Source of the DNA: a virus
Reading direction: 5' to 3' (one strand)
Virus record (IMG/VR): IMGVR_UViG_3300030419_007196
Coordinates: 20,292 to 84,291 of that record
DNA: 64,000 nt
This document shows, one piece after another, positions 16,596 to 24,928 of the stretch. The notes beneath the pieces are model-generated. The model did not search any database and was not told where the DNA came from. It saw only the letters and a program-made list of their open reading frames with translations. Numbering within the stretch: position 1 is the first letter of the stretch; each line of letters begins with the position of its first letter. The position numbers and the translations under genes were made by a program.

Positions 16596-18047
16596 TTAGG
16601 TTACTCCCATGGCTGCTTTGATTGCCAACCCAACGCTGGTTGGAAGGCCGCTAATCGAAGCAAGAAGGTCTTTTTTCTGCTTGTCGGTAAGGCCCATCGT
16701 CTCAACAACTTTCCCCAACTGAATAACTGCTTGTGACAAATTGGAGACCGCTATGTTATTGTTCTCTAATATGGCCTTTATTGCTTCTGGAATTTCGCCG
16801 GCGAGCAGTCTCCCTTGGGCGCGCATTTTGAGTTCGAACTCTTTTTCAACTGCGGTCATTATAAGGTTTGGAAAGTTATCAACCAAACTTGTCATGGACT
16901 TAAAAAATCTTGTTTGTCTTGCAAGAGTTTCTGTCATGATTTTAGTATTCGCCCTTTGAAGATTGACAATATTCTCTCTTCTTGCGATTAAAGCTTCTTC
17001 TCTTCTGCTAACTTCAGCAACTCGGCCGCCGCCACGTTCAAACGCCCCTGCTCTTCGGCCGCCTCCCTCTGCTGCAAAAGCCCTTAAATCCGCTACGGAA
17101 CCAAAACCGCCGGCTTGTGTTAAAGCTTGTGTTATTAAACGACCTTCCATGCCGCCCATTCCCCTCGCTCTAGTTAAAGCTTCCCTAGTTTTTGTAGAGA
17201 GATACTCCACTCTCTGCTTTGGATCCATTTCTTGTAAGGCAAGCGCATTAAACTCAATACCTAAAGAGGAAAATACCTGATTTAGTCTTGCGCCAATCTC
17301 TTGTGATTGCTCAATTGTATCAAATTTTGTAGCTATTCCGTAAAGTTTATTTGCCTCCATTCCCATGCGGCGTGACATAACCTGAAACTGCATAAAAGCC
17401 TGATTCATCTCTTTTGGATCTAGGAAGTCCATGAACGATTTAATATTGTTAGTATAGCTTTTTACGACCTCCTGTACTGATTGTCCAGTTTGGCGGGCAA
17501 AGCCGACTAGTGACCTTCTAGTAGAGTCGAGTTGATTGGCGTTCATGTCTAAATTAGAAGTTAACGTGCCAACCATTTCGTATGCATCTTTCGTATCAAC
17601 GCCAAAAGCCTTTAAGCGGCTGGCAAAATCAACAAGACCAACGGTGTTTTTCTTATAAATATCTAAGAGTTTTACGTTCTGCTGTGTAAAATCTCTAGTT
17701 ATTTTATAATTGTCGTCAATTGAAACACCAAACTCTCTAGTTTCTTTAGATAAATCAAACAGAGAATCACGCAAAGCCTCTTTACTTAATTTTAGTTGAT
17801 CAACGCCAGCCGAAGATTTATTAAGAGCTTCGTTTAAATCTATAAACCTGCTGGCCATGGTGCCGGTGGCTATGCCGGCAGCATCAAGGGCCTTCATGGC
17901 AACATTTGTTACTGATAATTTATTATTAAACAATTCTAAAAGAGAGGCAGAATCCGCAAGACCTTCTTTAATTTTGTTTTGAGTTTCTACTTGAGCTTTT
18001 AAAACAGCTATTTGAGCTTGTAATTGTTTTATTGTCGGTTTGGCCAT
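16596..18047 (-). CDS. tail tape measure protein
   Basis: A helical protein with the features of a short tape measure: N-terminal coiled coil (IKQLQAQIAVLKAQVETQNK), long amphipathic helices, Gly/Arg-rich hinge (EGGGRRAGAFERGGGRV, about 330-346) and a hydrophobic C-terminus. T4 gp29 has 590 residues. At about 0.15 nm per residue, 483 residues would specify a tail near 70 nm, which is inference. It follows the gp26-like gene and its overlapping ORF, the usual place after tail assembly chaperones, and precedes baseplate genes. Confidence 0.65.
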   Translation of the reverse strand: MAKPTIKQLQAQIAVLKAQVETQNKIKEGLADSASLLELFNNKLSVTNVAMKALDAAGIATGTMASRFIDLNEALNKSSAGVDQLKLSKEALRDSLFDLSKETREFGVSIDDNYKITRDFTQQNVKLLDIYKKNTVGLVDFASRLKAFGVDTKDAYEMVGTLTSNLDMNANQLDSTRRSLVGFARQTGQSVQEVVKSYTNNIKSFMDFLDPKEMNQAFMQFQVMSRRMGMEANKLYGIATKFDTIEQSQEIGARLNQVFSSLGIEFNALALQEMDPKQRVEYLSTKTREALTRARGMGGMEGRLITQALTQAGGFGSVADLRAFAAEGGGRRAGAFERGGGRVAEVSRREEALIARRENIVNLQRANTKIMTETLARQTRFFKSMTSLVDNFPNLIMTAVEKEFELKMRAQGRLLAGEIPEAIKAILENNNIAVSNLSQAVIQLGKVVETMGLTDKQKKDLLASISGLPTSVGLAIKAAMGVT

Positions 18048-18048
18048 A

Positions 18049-18060
18049 CTTTAAATAGTT
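18049..18060 (-). promoter_or_regulatory. weak copy of the late-promoter-like motif
   Basis: The minus strand reads AACTATTTAAAG, ending one base before the tape measure ATG. The core ACTATTTA is exact, but there is no room for a leader or ribosome site after a start point. If it is a promoter it would serve a further downstream start, so it may be a chance match. Confidence 0.2.
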
Positions 18061-18286
18061 ATGATTGCTCAGTTTTTATCATCTCTAATGATTTATCAAA
18101 AATCCAGCGTCTTAAAGAGACTGGTAGGCAATATAGTTCTGTAAAAGACCAATTAAAGTTTTTCATCATAATGAGAAAGGTTTTATAAACAGCGGCGCTA
18201 TACTCATTCGTTAGGGTAAAAAAAGCTAGCCCCGACTGGGACACCTCCTTTGTTCTCAGAGCCACACTTAATACAGGCGTGATCAT
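18059..18286 (-). CDS. small ORF overlapping the gp26-like gene; possible frameshift-made tail chaperone or gp51-like
   Basis: This frame is open for 75 codons and overlaps the end of the gp26-like gene by 83 bases. The well-formed part, MMKNFNWSFTELYCLPV and SLRRWIFDKSLEMI, lies after that gene's stop. In-frame ATGs at 18169 and 18166 have no good ribosome site, which suggests expression by frameshifting at the run of seven U residues (18218-18224). The T4 counterpart by order would be gp51, a hub assembly factor. A separate short gene of 36 residues is the alternative. Confidence 0.45.
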   Translation of the reverse strand: MITPVLSVALRTKEVSQSGLAFFTLTNEYSAAVYKTFLIMMKNFNWSFTELYCLPVSLRRWIFDKSLEMIKTEQS

Positions 18287-19034
18287 AAGTGAAATCTACA
18301 CCCGGAAGCATTTTCATGTACTGCTTCATAAAGTATCTTGAATCTCTGATTGCCATGTTCTGAACAAAAGAGGCAATATACATGGGATCTTGGTTCCCAT
18401 CAATCTCAGAAAATATTTGTTTATATCTTTCAATTATAAACTGTTCTGGTAAACCATGTTTCTTTTTTTGGTCTATTCTCGCTTGTATCGCTTTATCATC
18501 CTCACCAGTTAATATTTTTGCTTTAACTTTTTTCTTTGAAACTGGCAAGTCAATAAAAATTCCGCCGTCGCTTTTTATTTTATCAAAATCAACGTGATAG
18601 TGGTTAAGCTCATTTATATTAATTGAAAGCTCGTTCTTGGTACCACATGAATTACATACATATTCAAATTCATAATCTTCGCCGTATGCATTTGACCTAC
18701 AGGCAATTTGAATTGCTGACTTATCTCCGCTAAGAAGCGTGTCGACTTTAATCGCCCTGTCTAAAATAACACTTTCCAACAGCTTTTCTAAAACCACGCC
18801 CTTCTCAATATATGAAGTGTTTAAAAGGATATCCTCCTCTTTTGTAGTCATATATTTTATTTCTATGGTCTCTTTATTGTATAGTGGGTGGCCTTCGGGG
18901 TAAAGCGAACCCCTAGATGGCAAATCCACCAACATGGTTGGTACTGAATATAAATTATTGTTTTGTTGTCCCTGTGCCTGAGACATCATTTTAAGCAGAT
19001 TCGCATCAATCTGCGGTGCACCTTGTTGACTCAT
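18204..19034 (-). CDS. baseplate hub/assembly protein, T4 gp26 type, with zinc finger
   Basis: A 276-aa protein of the T4 baseplate (gp26) family. The N-terminal stretch VPTMLVDLPSRGSLYPEGHPLY (about 32-53) and IKYMTTKEEDIL are the family signature. A split zinc-binding site is visible: CNSCG (about 127) and CIKCG (about 258). T4 gp26 has 208 residues. It lies between the tube genes and the tape measure, which is also where tail assembly chaperones sit in other phages. The stop is preceded by a U7 run that could allow slippage. Confidence 0.68.
   Translation of the reverse strand: MSQQGAPQIDANLLKMMSQAQGQQNNNLYSVPTMLVDLPSRGSLYPEGHPLYNKETIEIKYMTTKEEDILLNTSYIEKGVVLEKLLESVILDRAIKVDTLLSGDKSAIQIACRSNAYGEDYEFEYVCNSCGTKNELSININELNHYHVDFDKIKSDGGIFIDLPVSKKKVKAKILTGEDDKAIQARIDQKKKHGLPEQFIIERYKQIFSEIDGNQDPMYIASFVQNMAIRDSRYFMKQYMKMLPGVDFTYDHACIKCGSENKGGVPVGASFFYPNE
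18218..18224 (-). other. U7 run, candidate frameshift site
   Basis: On the minus strand GCTAGC is followed by seven T and then ACCC, five codons before the stop of the gp26-like gene. A +1 or -2 shift here joins that gene to the overlapping ORF ending at 18059. A -1 shift does not. Shifts at runs like this between two tail genes before the tape measure are known in other phages. Confidence 0.35.
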
Positions 19035-19048
19035 TATAACCTCTTATT

Positions 19049-19699
19049 TTAGCCTACTAAATTTGTTCTTTCTAATGTTGAATAGTCTGATGTTGAACCA
19101 GCCACCTCTAACGTGGCGAAATCATATTTTACAGTAACAGATAAGTTTGTAAGACTATCTTGATCGTAACTTAATTGTGAAGGCTTAAGCGCTGTGATAT
19201 AAGCACCATGTAGTTCCCACAATTCAACAACGCCGCCATCAGCATTTAATGACTTTATTTTAACAGGTCCGAGAGCTTCTGTTAACTGTAATTTTCCTAT
19301 ATCTTTTATAAACTCTGTATTAATGTCATTTGGTGGATCCCAAACCAAATCATTTAATTTGTTGTAAAAATATCCAAGAACCGTAGTAAAGTTGTACCCT
19401 TCATAAATTTCTTTAATGGTAAAAGTGACTGGTTCCCAAGTTATTGAAGTTGGAATTGAAAAATTCCAATTTAAAAGCCGACTTTCTTGTGTTTGTATCG
19501 AATAAGATGGCCTGTTAACATCCACTATATAAGCGACATCAATACCTCTTAGTTCTAGAAAGAATCTGTGAGTGGCTTGTAAAACACCTTGTTCATGTAT
19601 TAAAGCTCTGGGCCGGCCACCATCAGATGGTAAAAGCTCCTCTTTAGAGCCTAGGAGCGCTCCGAACCTATTTAAACCTTTTCCACTTCCCCAAAACAT
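19049..19699 (-). CDS. second tail-tube-type protein (gp19 family paralogue)
   Basis: 216 aa with the T4 gp19-type tube fold, judged by similarity to the adjacent 185-aa gene: both have KIKSLNADGG/QVQALNADGV followed by VELWELHGAYI/AETWTLNNAWI and end in TVKYDFATLEV/TIVYDWADLEI. The N-terminus is extended (MFWGSGKGLNRFGALLGS). Two adjacent tube paralogues suggest that one is the bulk tube and the other a specialised ring, such as tube initiator or terminator. The longer copy is more likely the specialised one, by inference. Confidence 0.7.
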   Translation of the reverse strand: MFWGSGKGLNRFGALLGSKEELLPSDGGRPRALIHEQGVLQATHRFFLELRGIDVAYIVDVNRPSYSIQTQESRLLNWNFSIPTSITWEPVTFTIKEIYEGYNFTTVLGYFYNKLNDLVWDPPNDINTEFIKDIGKLQLTEALGPVKIKSLNADGGVVELWELHGAYITALKPSQLSYDQDSLTNLSVTVKYDFATLEVAGSTSDYSTLERTNLVG

Positions 19700-19728
19700 C
19701 TAAAGTAATTAGGTGTTGTTTAAAAAAG

Positions 19729-20286
19729 TTAGCCAATAGTTATTAGATCTTGGTTAATCTCTAGATCAGCCCAATCATACACAATAGTAAGATTCATGCC
19801 GAGTAGGTCTTCTGAGGCGTAATCAAAATCATCGTGTGATACTTTACTAATCCAAGCGTTGTTCAAAGTCCAAGTTTCAGCGATGACGCCATCGGCATTA
19901 AGTGCTTGCACTTGAATTGTACCTAAATTGCCTTGAACAAACTTCTTCTTGGAAATAGAGAAACGATGACCACTGTTATCGCCGGCCCATGTTGAGGGCG
20001 AGCGATAGCCAGCCTCTGTAATAATACTTAATAGTCTTCTCGATGCATCAAAATCAATAGGATCCACAAGTGTTACTTCGATATTGTCCCAAGTTACTCT
20101 ACCGGGGAATTTAAATTCGTGTCCCAAGAAGTTGTGCTTTCCCCCTTCTGTAACATTGATATTGGGTCTTCCAGCAGTTCTCACAACCCAAGCTGGGACA
20201 TCCGCAAGGATTAAGATATATTTAAATTTTCTTTTTGGCTCAATTCCTGCTGATTGCCATGGTGGTAAATTAGTCGCTTGTGGCAT
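19729..20286 (-). CDS. tail tube protein, gp19 type
   Basis: 185 aa against 163 in T4 gp19. Stacked hexamers of this protein form the inner tube through which DNA passes. Signature stretches are FKFPGRVTWDNIEVTLVDP (about 68-87), QVQALNADGVIAETW and MNLTIVYDWADLEI near the end. It follows the sheath gene directly, as in T4 (gene 18 then 19). GGAG precedes the start. Confidence 0.82.
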   Translation of the reverse strand: MPQATNLPPWQSAGIEPKRKFKYILILADVPAWVVRTAGRPNINVTEGGKHNFLGHEFKFPGRVTWDNIEVTLVDPIDFDASRRLLSIITEAGYRSPSTWAGDNSGHRFSISKKKFVQGNLGTIQVQALNADGVIAETWTLNNAWISKVSHDDFDYASEDLLGMNLTIVYDWADLEINQDLITIG

Positions 20287-20300
20287 TTATTAATCTCCTG

Positions 20301-23300
20301 TTAATCTTCAAAAGCTGCCCCTGTATTAGTAATTATGAAATCAACTGCGACAAATTCAATTGCCCGGGCTGGTTTCAAGAAAACCTTAGCATACAGAATA
20401 TTTTGATCAATTAGATCTGGTGTTGTAGTTGTTTTATCCAAAACCAATTTATAATCAGTTAAGCCAAATCTAGCCTTGACATCAGCCAAGAATGGATTCG
20501 CTCTTGAAATAAATCTGTCCCAAGTCTCCTGAACGTTTGGCTCAAAGAGAAGTTCATTTGAAATTCTGGATATCCCCTTCTTCACAAAGAGCAACAATCT
20601 TCTGACATTAATTCTGTCCAAGGCGCTTCTCTTAAGTTGCAAAGTCTTTTGACCAAAGATCACGATACCTTCACTTGGGAAGCTGGCGATTGGGTTAATG
20701 TTGGCGTCATACAAGTCATCGCGATCATCCGAGGTGAGCCTGTCTGTGACTCCAACAACTGGCAAGCCTGCAATACCGCTAGATAATCCACCACGGTTAA
20801 ACCCTGCTGGAGCAAACCACGGAGCTTTAACTCTATCGGTGTACGACATGGCCCCTATTGCCAAGACGGAAGGTGGCATGTAAACTAAGTCGCCAGTCAG
20901 AGTATCCCTAACCTGCACATAGGGGTAATAAGCACATGCGTAGCTGCTATTGATCTGACGATTCTTCATATTAGTAATCGTAGTGGATACTGAGCCGTAA
21001 TTAACAGTACCCGCATTTGCATTCGCGCCTTCGTGACCGGGCTGGAAATCTCCCTCTAGGTCGATAACTGCCAAGGCATCTGCTCTATCCTCTGTCACGT
21101 CAATCAAGTGTCGCGTTAAGCTGTTGTTGGTGATACCGGGGATTGAAACTATATTATATTCAGCGAACTCTGGATCCTTTACGGAATCAATCGCTTGTTT
21201 AATTGTGTTGTAAGCGTAGTTGCTTGTTTCTGTGGTACCATCATGGAACGTATTTCTAATTGGATTTTTCTCTGTGATGTCAAAGCCATCGGTTCCACCA
21301 TACAGTAACGTCGTAAAGGCTGAAATTCCAGTATCCAACAAGCTGGTGTAGCCACCACTAAGAGCGGTGTACGAAGTGCCTGCGCGGCGAGAGCCTGAAA
21401 CGTAACCGTATCTTTTGTTATCATCTTGATATTTAATATCGTCAAGCGTGAAAACCCATTGGTGGGTCAACAAAGGCGCTGTCGACGAGGGATCATGGAT
21501 CTCGGAAATGTCAGACGACGGGGTTCGAACCAAGTCAATAACATCTCTGTTGAAGACAACACTAGAATCACTCTTGCCTGTCCAGACGCCAAAGTTGACC
21601 TGACTCAGAGATGATAGTCCATCTTGATCCGAATTCTGTCTTAGTCTTGCCTCTGGGAACACAAGCTTGTAGCAAAGATCTACATGGGATGATGTGATAA
21701 AGTTCGTGCCTCCGAACGACTCAAGGCCGATTCGGGTGGCTCCAACGTCACCGCCCAGAGCAAAAGCGTGGACACCAGACTCTTTCACCGGGTTGTCGGC
21801 TGAAGAAGTGTAGTGCTGTTTTAGCTGTTGGACGCCATGGAAGCCGGTGGCGGGGTTTCCTGCGGCGCGGGATCCGGAAACAAAAATATCTCTGTATTTA
21901 ACCGGACCATATACACCAAAAGGAGTAAACGATTCATTCGCCGTGCCACCCTCAACAGTTGGATCCAATTCAACGCGAATATATTTAGACCTGTTAGCAA
22001 AACTACCTTTTTCTATCAATCTTCTCTTTGTAGTATCAAATTCAAAAAACCGGGTACCAATCTTGGCTCCAATAAAGTCTGCTGAATTTGGATCTAAGTT
22101 ACAGCCGCTGAACTTTTCAATTACCTGCTGGGCTTTATCATTATCCGCAATATTTCTAACAACAACGTCAAAGGTTGGGTATTTTACAAAATTGTTTGTT
22201 GGAGCTTTAATGTTCTGAATACTAATCTTTATATTCTTTTGTGCCCATGAACCGTGACCCAAGGAGATTATCTTAAACAACTTCTGCATACTTCTCGGAT
22301 TGTAGCTGCCAGTCAAAGACGACAAGTCTTGAGAAATAAACCAGCCTGTTCTTGGATCGGTGAATGACCTCTTTTGCCTTGCGTGGTGAACTTGCGTTTG
22401 AGTAGATCTGGCCTCAGTATCTGTCGCTAAGTGTAAAATAACACCCCAATATTTATTGCCGTTGGTGTTGGCGAGTGACGCAGTACAAGTTGTGGCAACA
22501 TGATTTACAAATGTGTTTTCGTAACTCTCGCCAAGCCAATAATTCTTTTGTGAGTTAGAGGGAGTTAAGTAAGATGATGTATTAACCAGCGTTGGGTTAG
22601 TATTAAAAACCTTTCTTATGAACCGGCCGCTGCTCTCGTCAAAGTTAAAGGTTATTTCTTCTAAGACATTCGTCCCTGAAATGACTGCTGTAAAGGCACC
22701 GGAGCTATCAGAGGCAATCGGCTCGGCTTGAGCAAACTCTTTTGGGTATGCAGATGAGAATGTCGAGTGGCCCTTTAAGCCAACAGACCCTTTGTTAACA
22801 TACCAGACTGCAGCCAAAGAACCAGTAGTTTGCTTTAAAGCTTTGTTTTCGCCGCCAGAGCCAGTAATTTTACTATCAAAAACCCAAAGGCCGAACGCGC
22901 CGCCTTTCATCTCAGACGGGCTTCCTACCGATGCGTTTAGCAAAGGTGAGCCTTCGACGCTCCAATCGGTTGATGCCTCGGCGGCGTCCATCAACTGATC
23001 TGTTTTCCAGCCGGCAAGAGCTTGGACATCACCTGTGTTGTTCAAATGTGCCGTACCACCTAATCTGAAATAAGTAAGCGTTGGCGAATTTTTTAACCAT
23101 GCTTGTGCGGCATATGTGCCGTACATCGGAGTAATTTTATTACCATTACGCCAAACATCATCGCCGTTGCCACCAGCAACGGGGTTACCATAAATGTTTA
23201 CAAATTCCTCAAACGAATCTACTGTAACGGGGCGATTGGCGGGTCCTCTAAAGGCCCGACCAATAATCATTGGACCTATTTCTCTTGGCTCTCTTGGCAA

Positions 23301-23366
23301 AATTGAATTATCAATTTCGTTTAGAAAGACTCCGGGTGAAACAAATTTAAACTTCTTAGCACTCAT
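20301..23366 (-). CDS. tail sheath protein, gp18 type
   Basis: The contractile sheath subunit. The N-terminus VSPGVFLNEIDNS...REIGPMIIGRAFRGPANRPVTVDSFEEFVNIYGNP is the family signature. The C-terminal domain (FVKKGISRISNELLFEPN, RFISRANPFLADVKARFGLTDYKLV) matches the conserved sheath core that binds the tube. At 1021 aa it is far longer than T4 gp18 (659), with the extra length in the middle (about 180-700), rich in Ser/Gly/Asn, probably surface domains. It carries a late-type motif and GGAG upstream. Confidence 0.88.
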   Translation of the reverse strand: MSAKKFKFVSPGVFLNEIDNSILPREPREIGPMIIGRAFRGPANRPVTVDSFEEFVNIYGNPVAGGNGDDVWRNGNKITPMYGTYAAQAWLKNSPTLTYFRLGGTAHLNNTGDVQALAGWKTDQLMDAAEASTDWSVEGSPLLNASVGSPSEMKGGAFGLWVFDSKITGSGGENKALKQTTGSLAAVWYVNKGSVGLKGHSTFSSAYPKEFAQAEPIASDSSGAFTAVISGTNVLEEITFNFDESSGRFIRKVFNTNPTLVNTSSYLTPSNSQKNYWLGESYENTFVNHVATTCTASLANTNGNKYWGVILHLATDTEARSTQTQVHHARQKRSFTDPRTGWFISQDLSSLTGSYNPRSMQKLFKIISLGHGSWAQKNIKISIQNIKAPTNNFVKYPTFDVVVRNIADNDKAQQVIEKFSGCNLDPNSADFIGAKIGTRFFEFDTTKRRLIEKGSFANRSKYIRVELDPTVEGGTANESFTPFGVYGPVKYRDIFVSGSRAAGNPATGFHGVQQLKQHYTSSADNPVKESGVHAFALGGDVGATRIGLESFGGTNFITSSHVDLCYKLVFPEARLRQNSDQDGLSSLSQVNFGVWTGKSDSSVVFNRDVIDLVRTPSSDISEIHDPSSTAPLLTHQWVFTLDDIKYQDDNKRYGYVSGSRRAGTSYTALSGGYTSLLDTGISAFTTLLYGGTDGFDITEKNPIRNTFHDGTTETSNYAYNTIKQAIDSVKDPEFAEYNIVSIPGITNNSLTRHLIDVTEDRADALAVIDLEGDFQPGHEGANANAGTVNYGSVSTTITNMKNRQINSSYACAYYPYVQVRDTLTGDLVYMPPSVLAIGAMSYTDRVKAPWFAPAGFNRGGLSSGIAGLPVVGVTDRLTSDDRDDLYDANINPIASFPSEGIVIFGQKTLQLKRSALDRINVRRLLLFVKKGISRISNELLFEPNVQETWDRFISRANPFLADVKARFGLTDYKLVLDKTTTTPDLIDQNILYAKVFLKPARAIEFVAVDFIITNTGAAFED

Positions 23367-23393
23367 TTAATCGGGTCTCCTAGTCATACTTTG

Positions 23394-23408
23394 CTATAGT
23401 AAATAGTT
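23394..23408 (-). promoter_or_regulatory. late-promoter-like motif before the sheath gene
   Basis: The minus strand reads AACTATTTACTATAG, ending 27 bases before the sheath ATG. A TTGACC stands 17 bases upstream of TATAGC, so this copy could also be read as a sigma70-like site. The shared core with the capsid and scaffold copies supports the late-element reading. Confidence 0.5.
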
Positions 23409-23427
23409 AAAGAAAGGTCAAAAAGTA

Positions 23428-24441
23428 TTAGTCTTTAAAAAATCCATCGCCGGCTTCATTAAGATCTCCGACTATAACATGTTCTCTGGGAAATCTAATT
23501 TTCACCTGATTTTCTACGACAGAATAATCACCTATATTGTCATTCACTCCACGGCCTGTAATATAGCCCAGCACTCTAAGCTTAACCGTGGCTTCATATC
23601 TTTTTTCCTCTTCAGCCAAATTGCTAATATTGTCGTCTAAAGTCATGCCATCCAAGAAAGCCTCATATCTATGATTTCTAGAATAAATCATAAAATTATT
23701 AATATTATTTGAATAAACTGCAAGATACTGGAGCATCTGGTTCAACTGGCTTTGATAATCAGACCTAATATTAATTGAATAATTAAAATTATAATAAATT
23801 GGAAGCGGAACATAATATCTTTTATACACAACCCTCTGATTCTTTGGGGTCGGAAAATTTTCATCCTCATTATTTATTCTTAAATTTGTTGCCCTTGCAA
23901 AATTTCTTGTCTTTTCCTGAAGCACTTTTTTACCAATATAAAATTGGTTCATTTCGCGATCAACACCATTTTGTTTTTTTCTAAAAACATTTCCCGGTAT
24001 GGGGCGGTTGCCGGCAACTGCTCGCTCCATCGTATCTCTCTTAATCGATATTAAAGGAAAAATTAAAGAATCTGAGTCTGATTGTCTTAGTTCTCTATTT
24101 GTTTTTATCTGGTGCGCTCTTTCTGAGGTAAGCCAAATTACTGGAACTTTTTTAAACCCTGAGTTGGTTTCTGTGTGTATGTTTAGAGTTTCATCAACCC
24201 ACTGCAGCACGGCATAATCAACCGTCTCTTGATTACTCTCTTTTAAAACTAACTGTTCTTGATTTGGAATCCCCAAAGTTTTTAAAAAAACTGCCCTGCT
24301 CTTGCAAGGATAATGTACACCCTTTGTATTTGTGTGGTGTCCGGTACAACCAATTTGCTGCGCAGCCTTTTGTGCCTTCTTGCTGCTTTCAAATGCATAT
24401 TTAACATCGGCAGCGTATGAACTCATTTGTTTACTTGGCAT
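23428..24441 (-). CDS. tail completion / sheath stabiliser protein, gp15 type
   Basis: 337 aa. The part resembling phage tail terminator/sheath stabiliser proteins is VVYKRYYVPLPIYYNFNYSI and NIRSDYQSQLNQMLQYL (about 203-240), preceded by VPVIWLTSERAHQIK and LIFPLISIKRDTMER, a pattern typical of that family. The N-terminus carries a short C/H cluster (GCTGHHTNTKGVHYPCKS, about 31-48), possibly metal-binding. Position between neck and sheath genes agrees with T4 gp15. It overlaps the gp14-like gene by 11 bases. Confidence 0.58.
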   Translation of the reverse strand: MPSKQMSSYAADVKYAFESSKKAQKAAQQIGCTGHHTNTKGVHYPCKSRAVFLKTLGIPNQEQLVLKESNQETVDYAVLQWVDETLNIHTETNSGFKKVPVIWLTSERAHQIKTNRELRQSDSDSLIFPLISIKRDTMERAVAGNRPIPGNVFRKKQNGVDREMNQFYIGKKVLQEKTRNFARATNLRINNEDENFPTPKNQRVVYKRYYVPLPIYYNFNYSINIRSDYQSQLNQMLQYLAVYSNNINNFMIYSRNHRYEAFLDGMTLDDNISNLAEEEKRYEATVKLRVLGYITGRGVNDNIGDYSVVENQVKIRFPREHVIVGDLNEAGDGFFKD

Positions 24442-24925
24442 TAAATTTACCCTCTCTGGCTCTTATACACTTGGCGACTATTTCAACCTTGGTGTCGGTC
24501 TGGCCAAACAGTTGTTGAGGTTCGCTTAAGGACACTATCTCATAAAACAAATCGCCGTATTTAACAAAATCTCCTTCTCTAACATATAAGTTTTGATCCT
24601 CTGTAAGTCTACGTTTATGAAAATGAATTGTAATTGCTCGCCTTCTATCAACGCCAAACTTGCCCGTCTCTGTAATATATTCATTCCATTCAATAAGCGC
24701 ATAGACTTTAATCGGTGGCAAGAAGGTTTTAGTTATTGCCTCGCCATATACCTCGTGAAATTCAGTATGTTCTACACTAATTGGATAATAAAAAACACCT
24801 TGCCCAATTACTCGCTCTACTACTTCATCTGTAACTTGTTTAACAAAGTTTCTTTCTTTTTCGCCAGTAAATAGAGGGGGTGGCGGTGCTTCTGGTCTTG
24901 TCCATTTCTCGTTGTCGTTAGCCAT
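24431..24925 (-). CDS. neck protein, gp14 type
   Basis: 164 aa, shorter than T4 gp14 (256). The stretch VFYYPISVEHTEFHEVYGEAI (about 46-66) and the C-terminal FYEIVSLSEPQQLFGQTDTK suggest a neck or head-tail connector protein. It is placed between a gp13-like and a gp15-like gene, the T4 order. The N-terminus is Pro-rich (RPEAPPPPLF). Assignment rests on order plus weak pattern. Confidence 0.52.
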   Translation of the reverse strand: MANDNEKWTRPEAPPPPLFTGEKERNFVKQVTDEVVERVIGQGVFYYPISVEHTEFHEVYGEAITKTFLPPIKVYALIEWNEYITETGKFGVDRRRAITIHFHKRRLTEDQNLYVREGDFVKYGDLFYEIVSLSEPQQLFGQTDTKVEIVAKCIRAREGKFNAK

Positions 24926-24928
24926 TCA

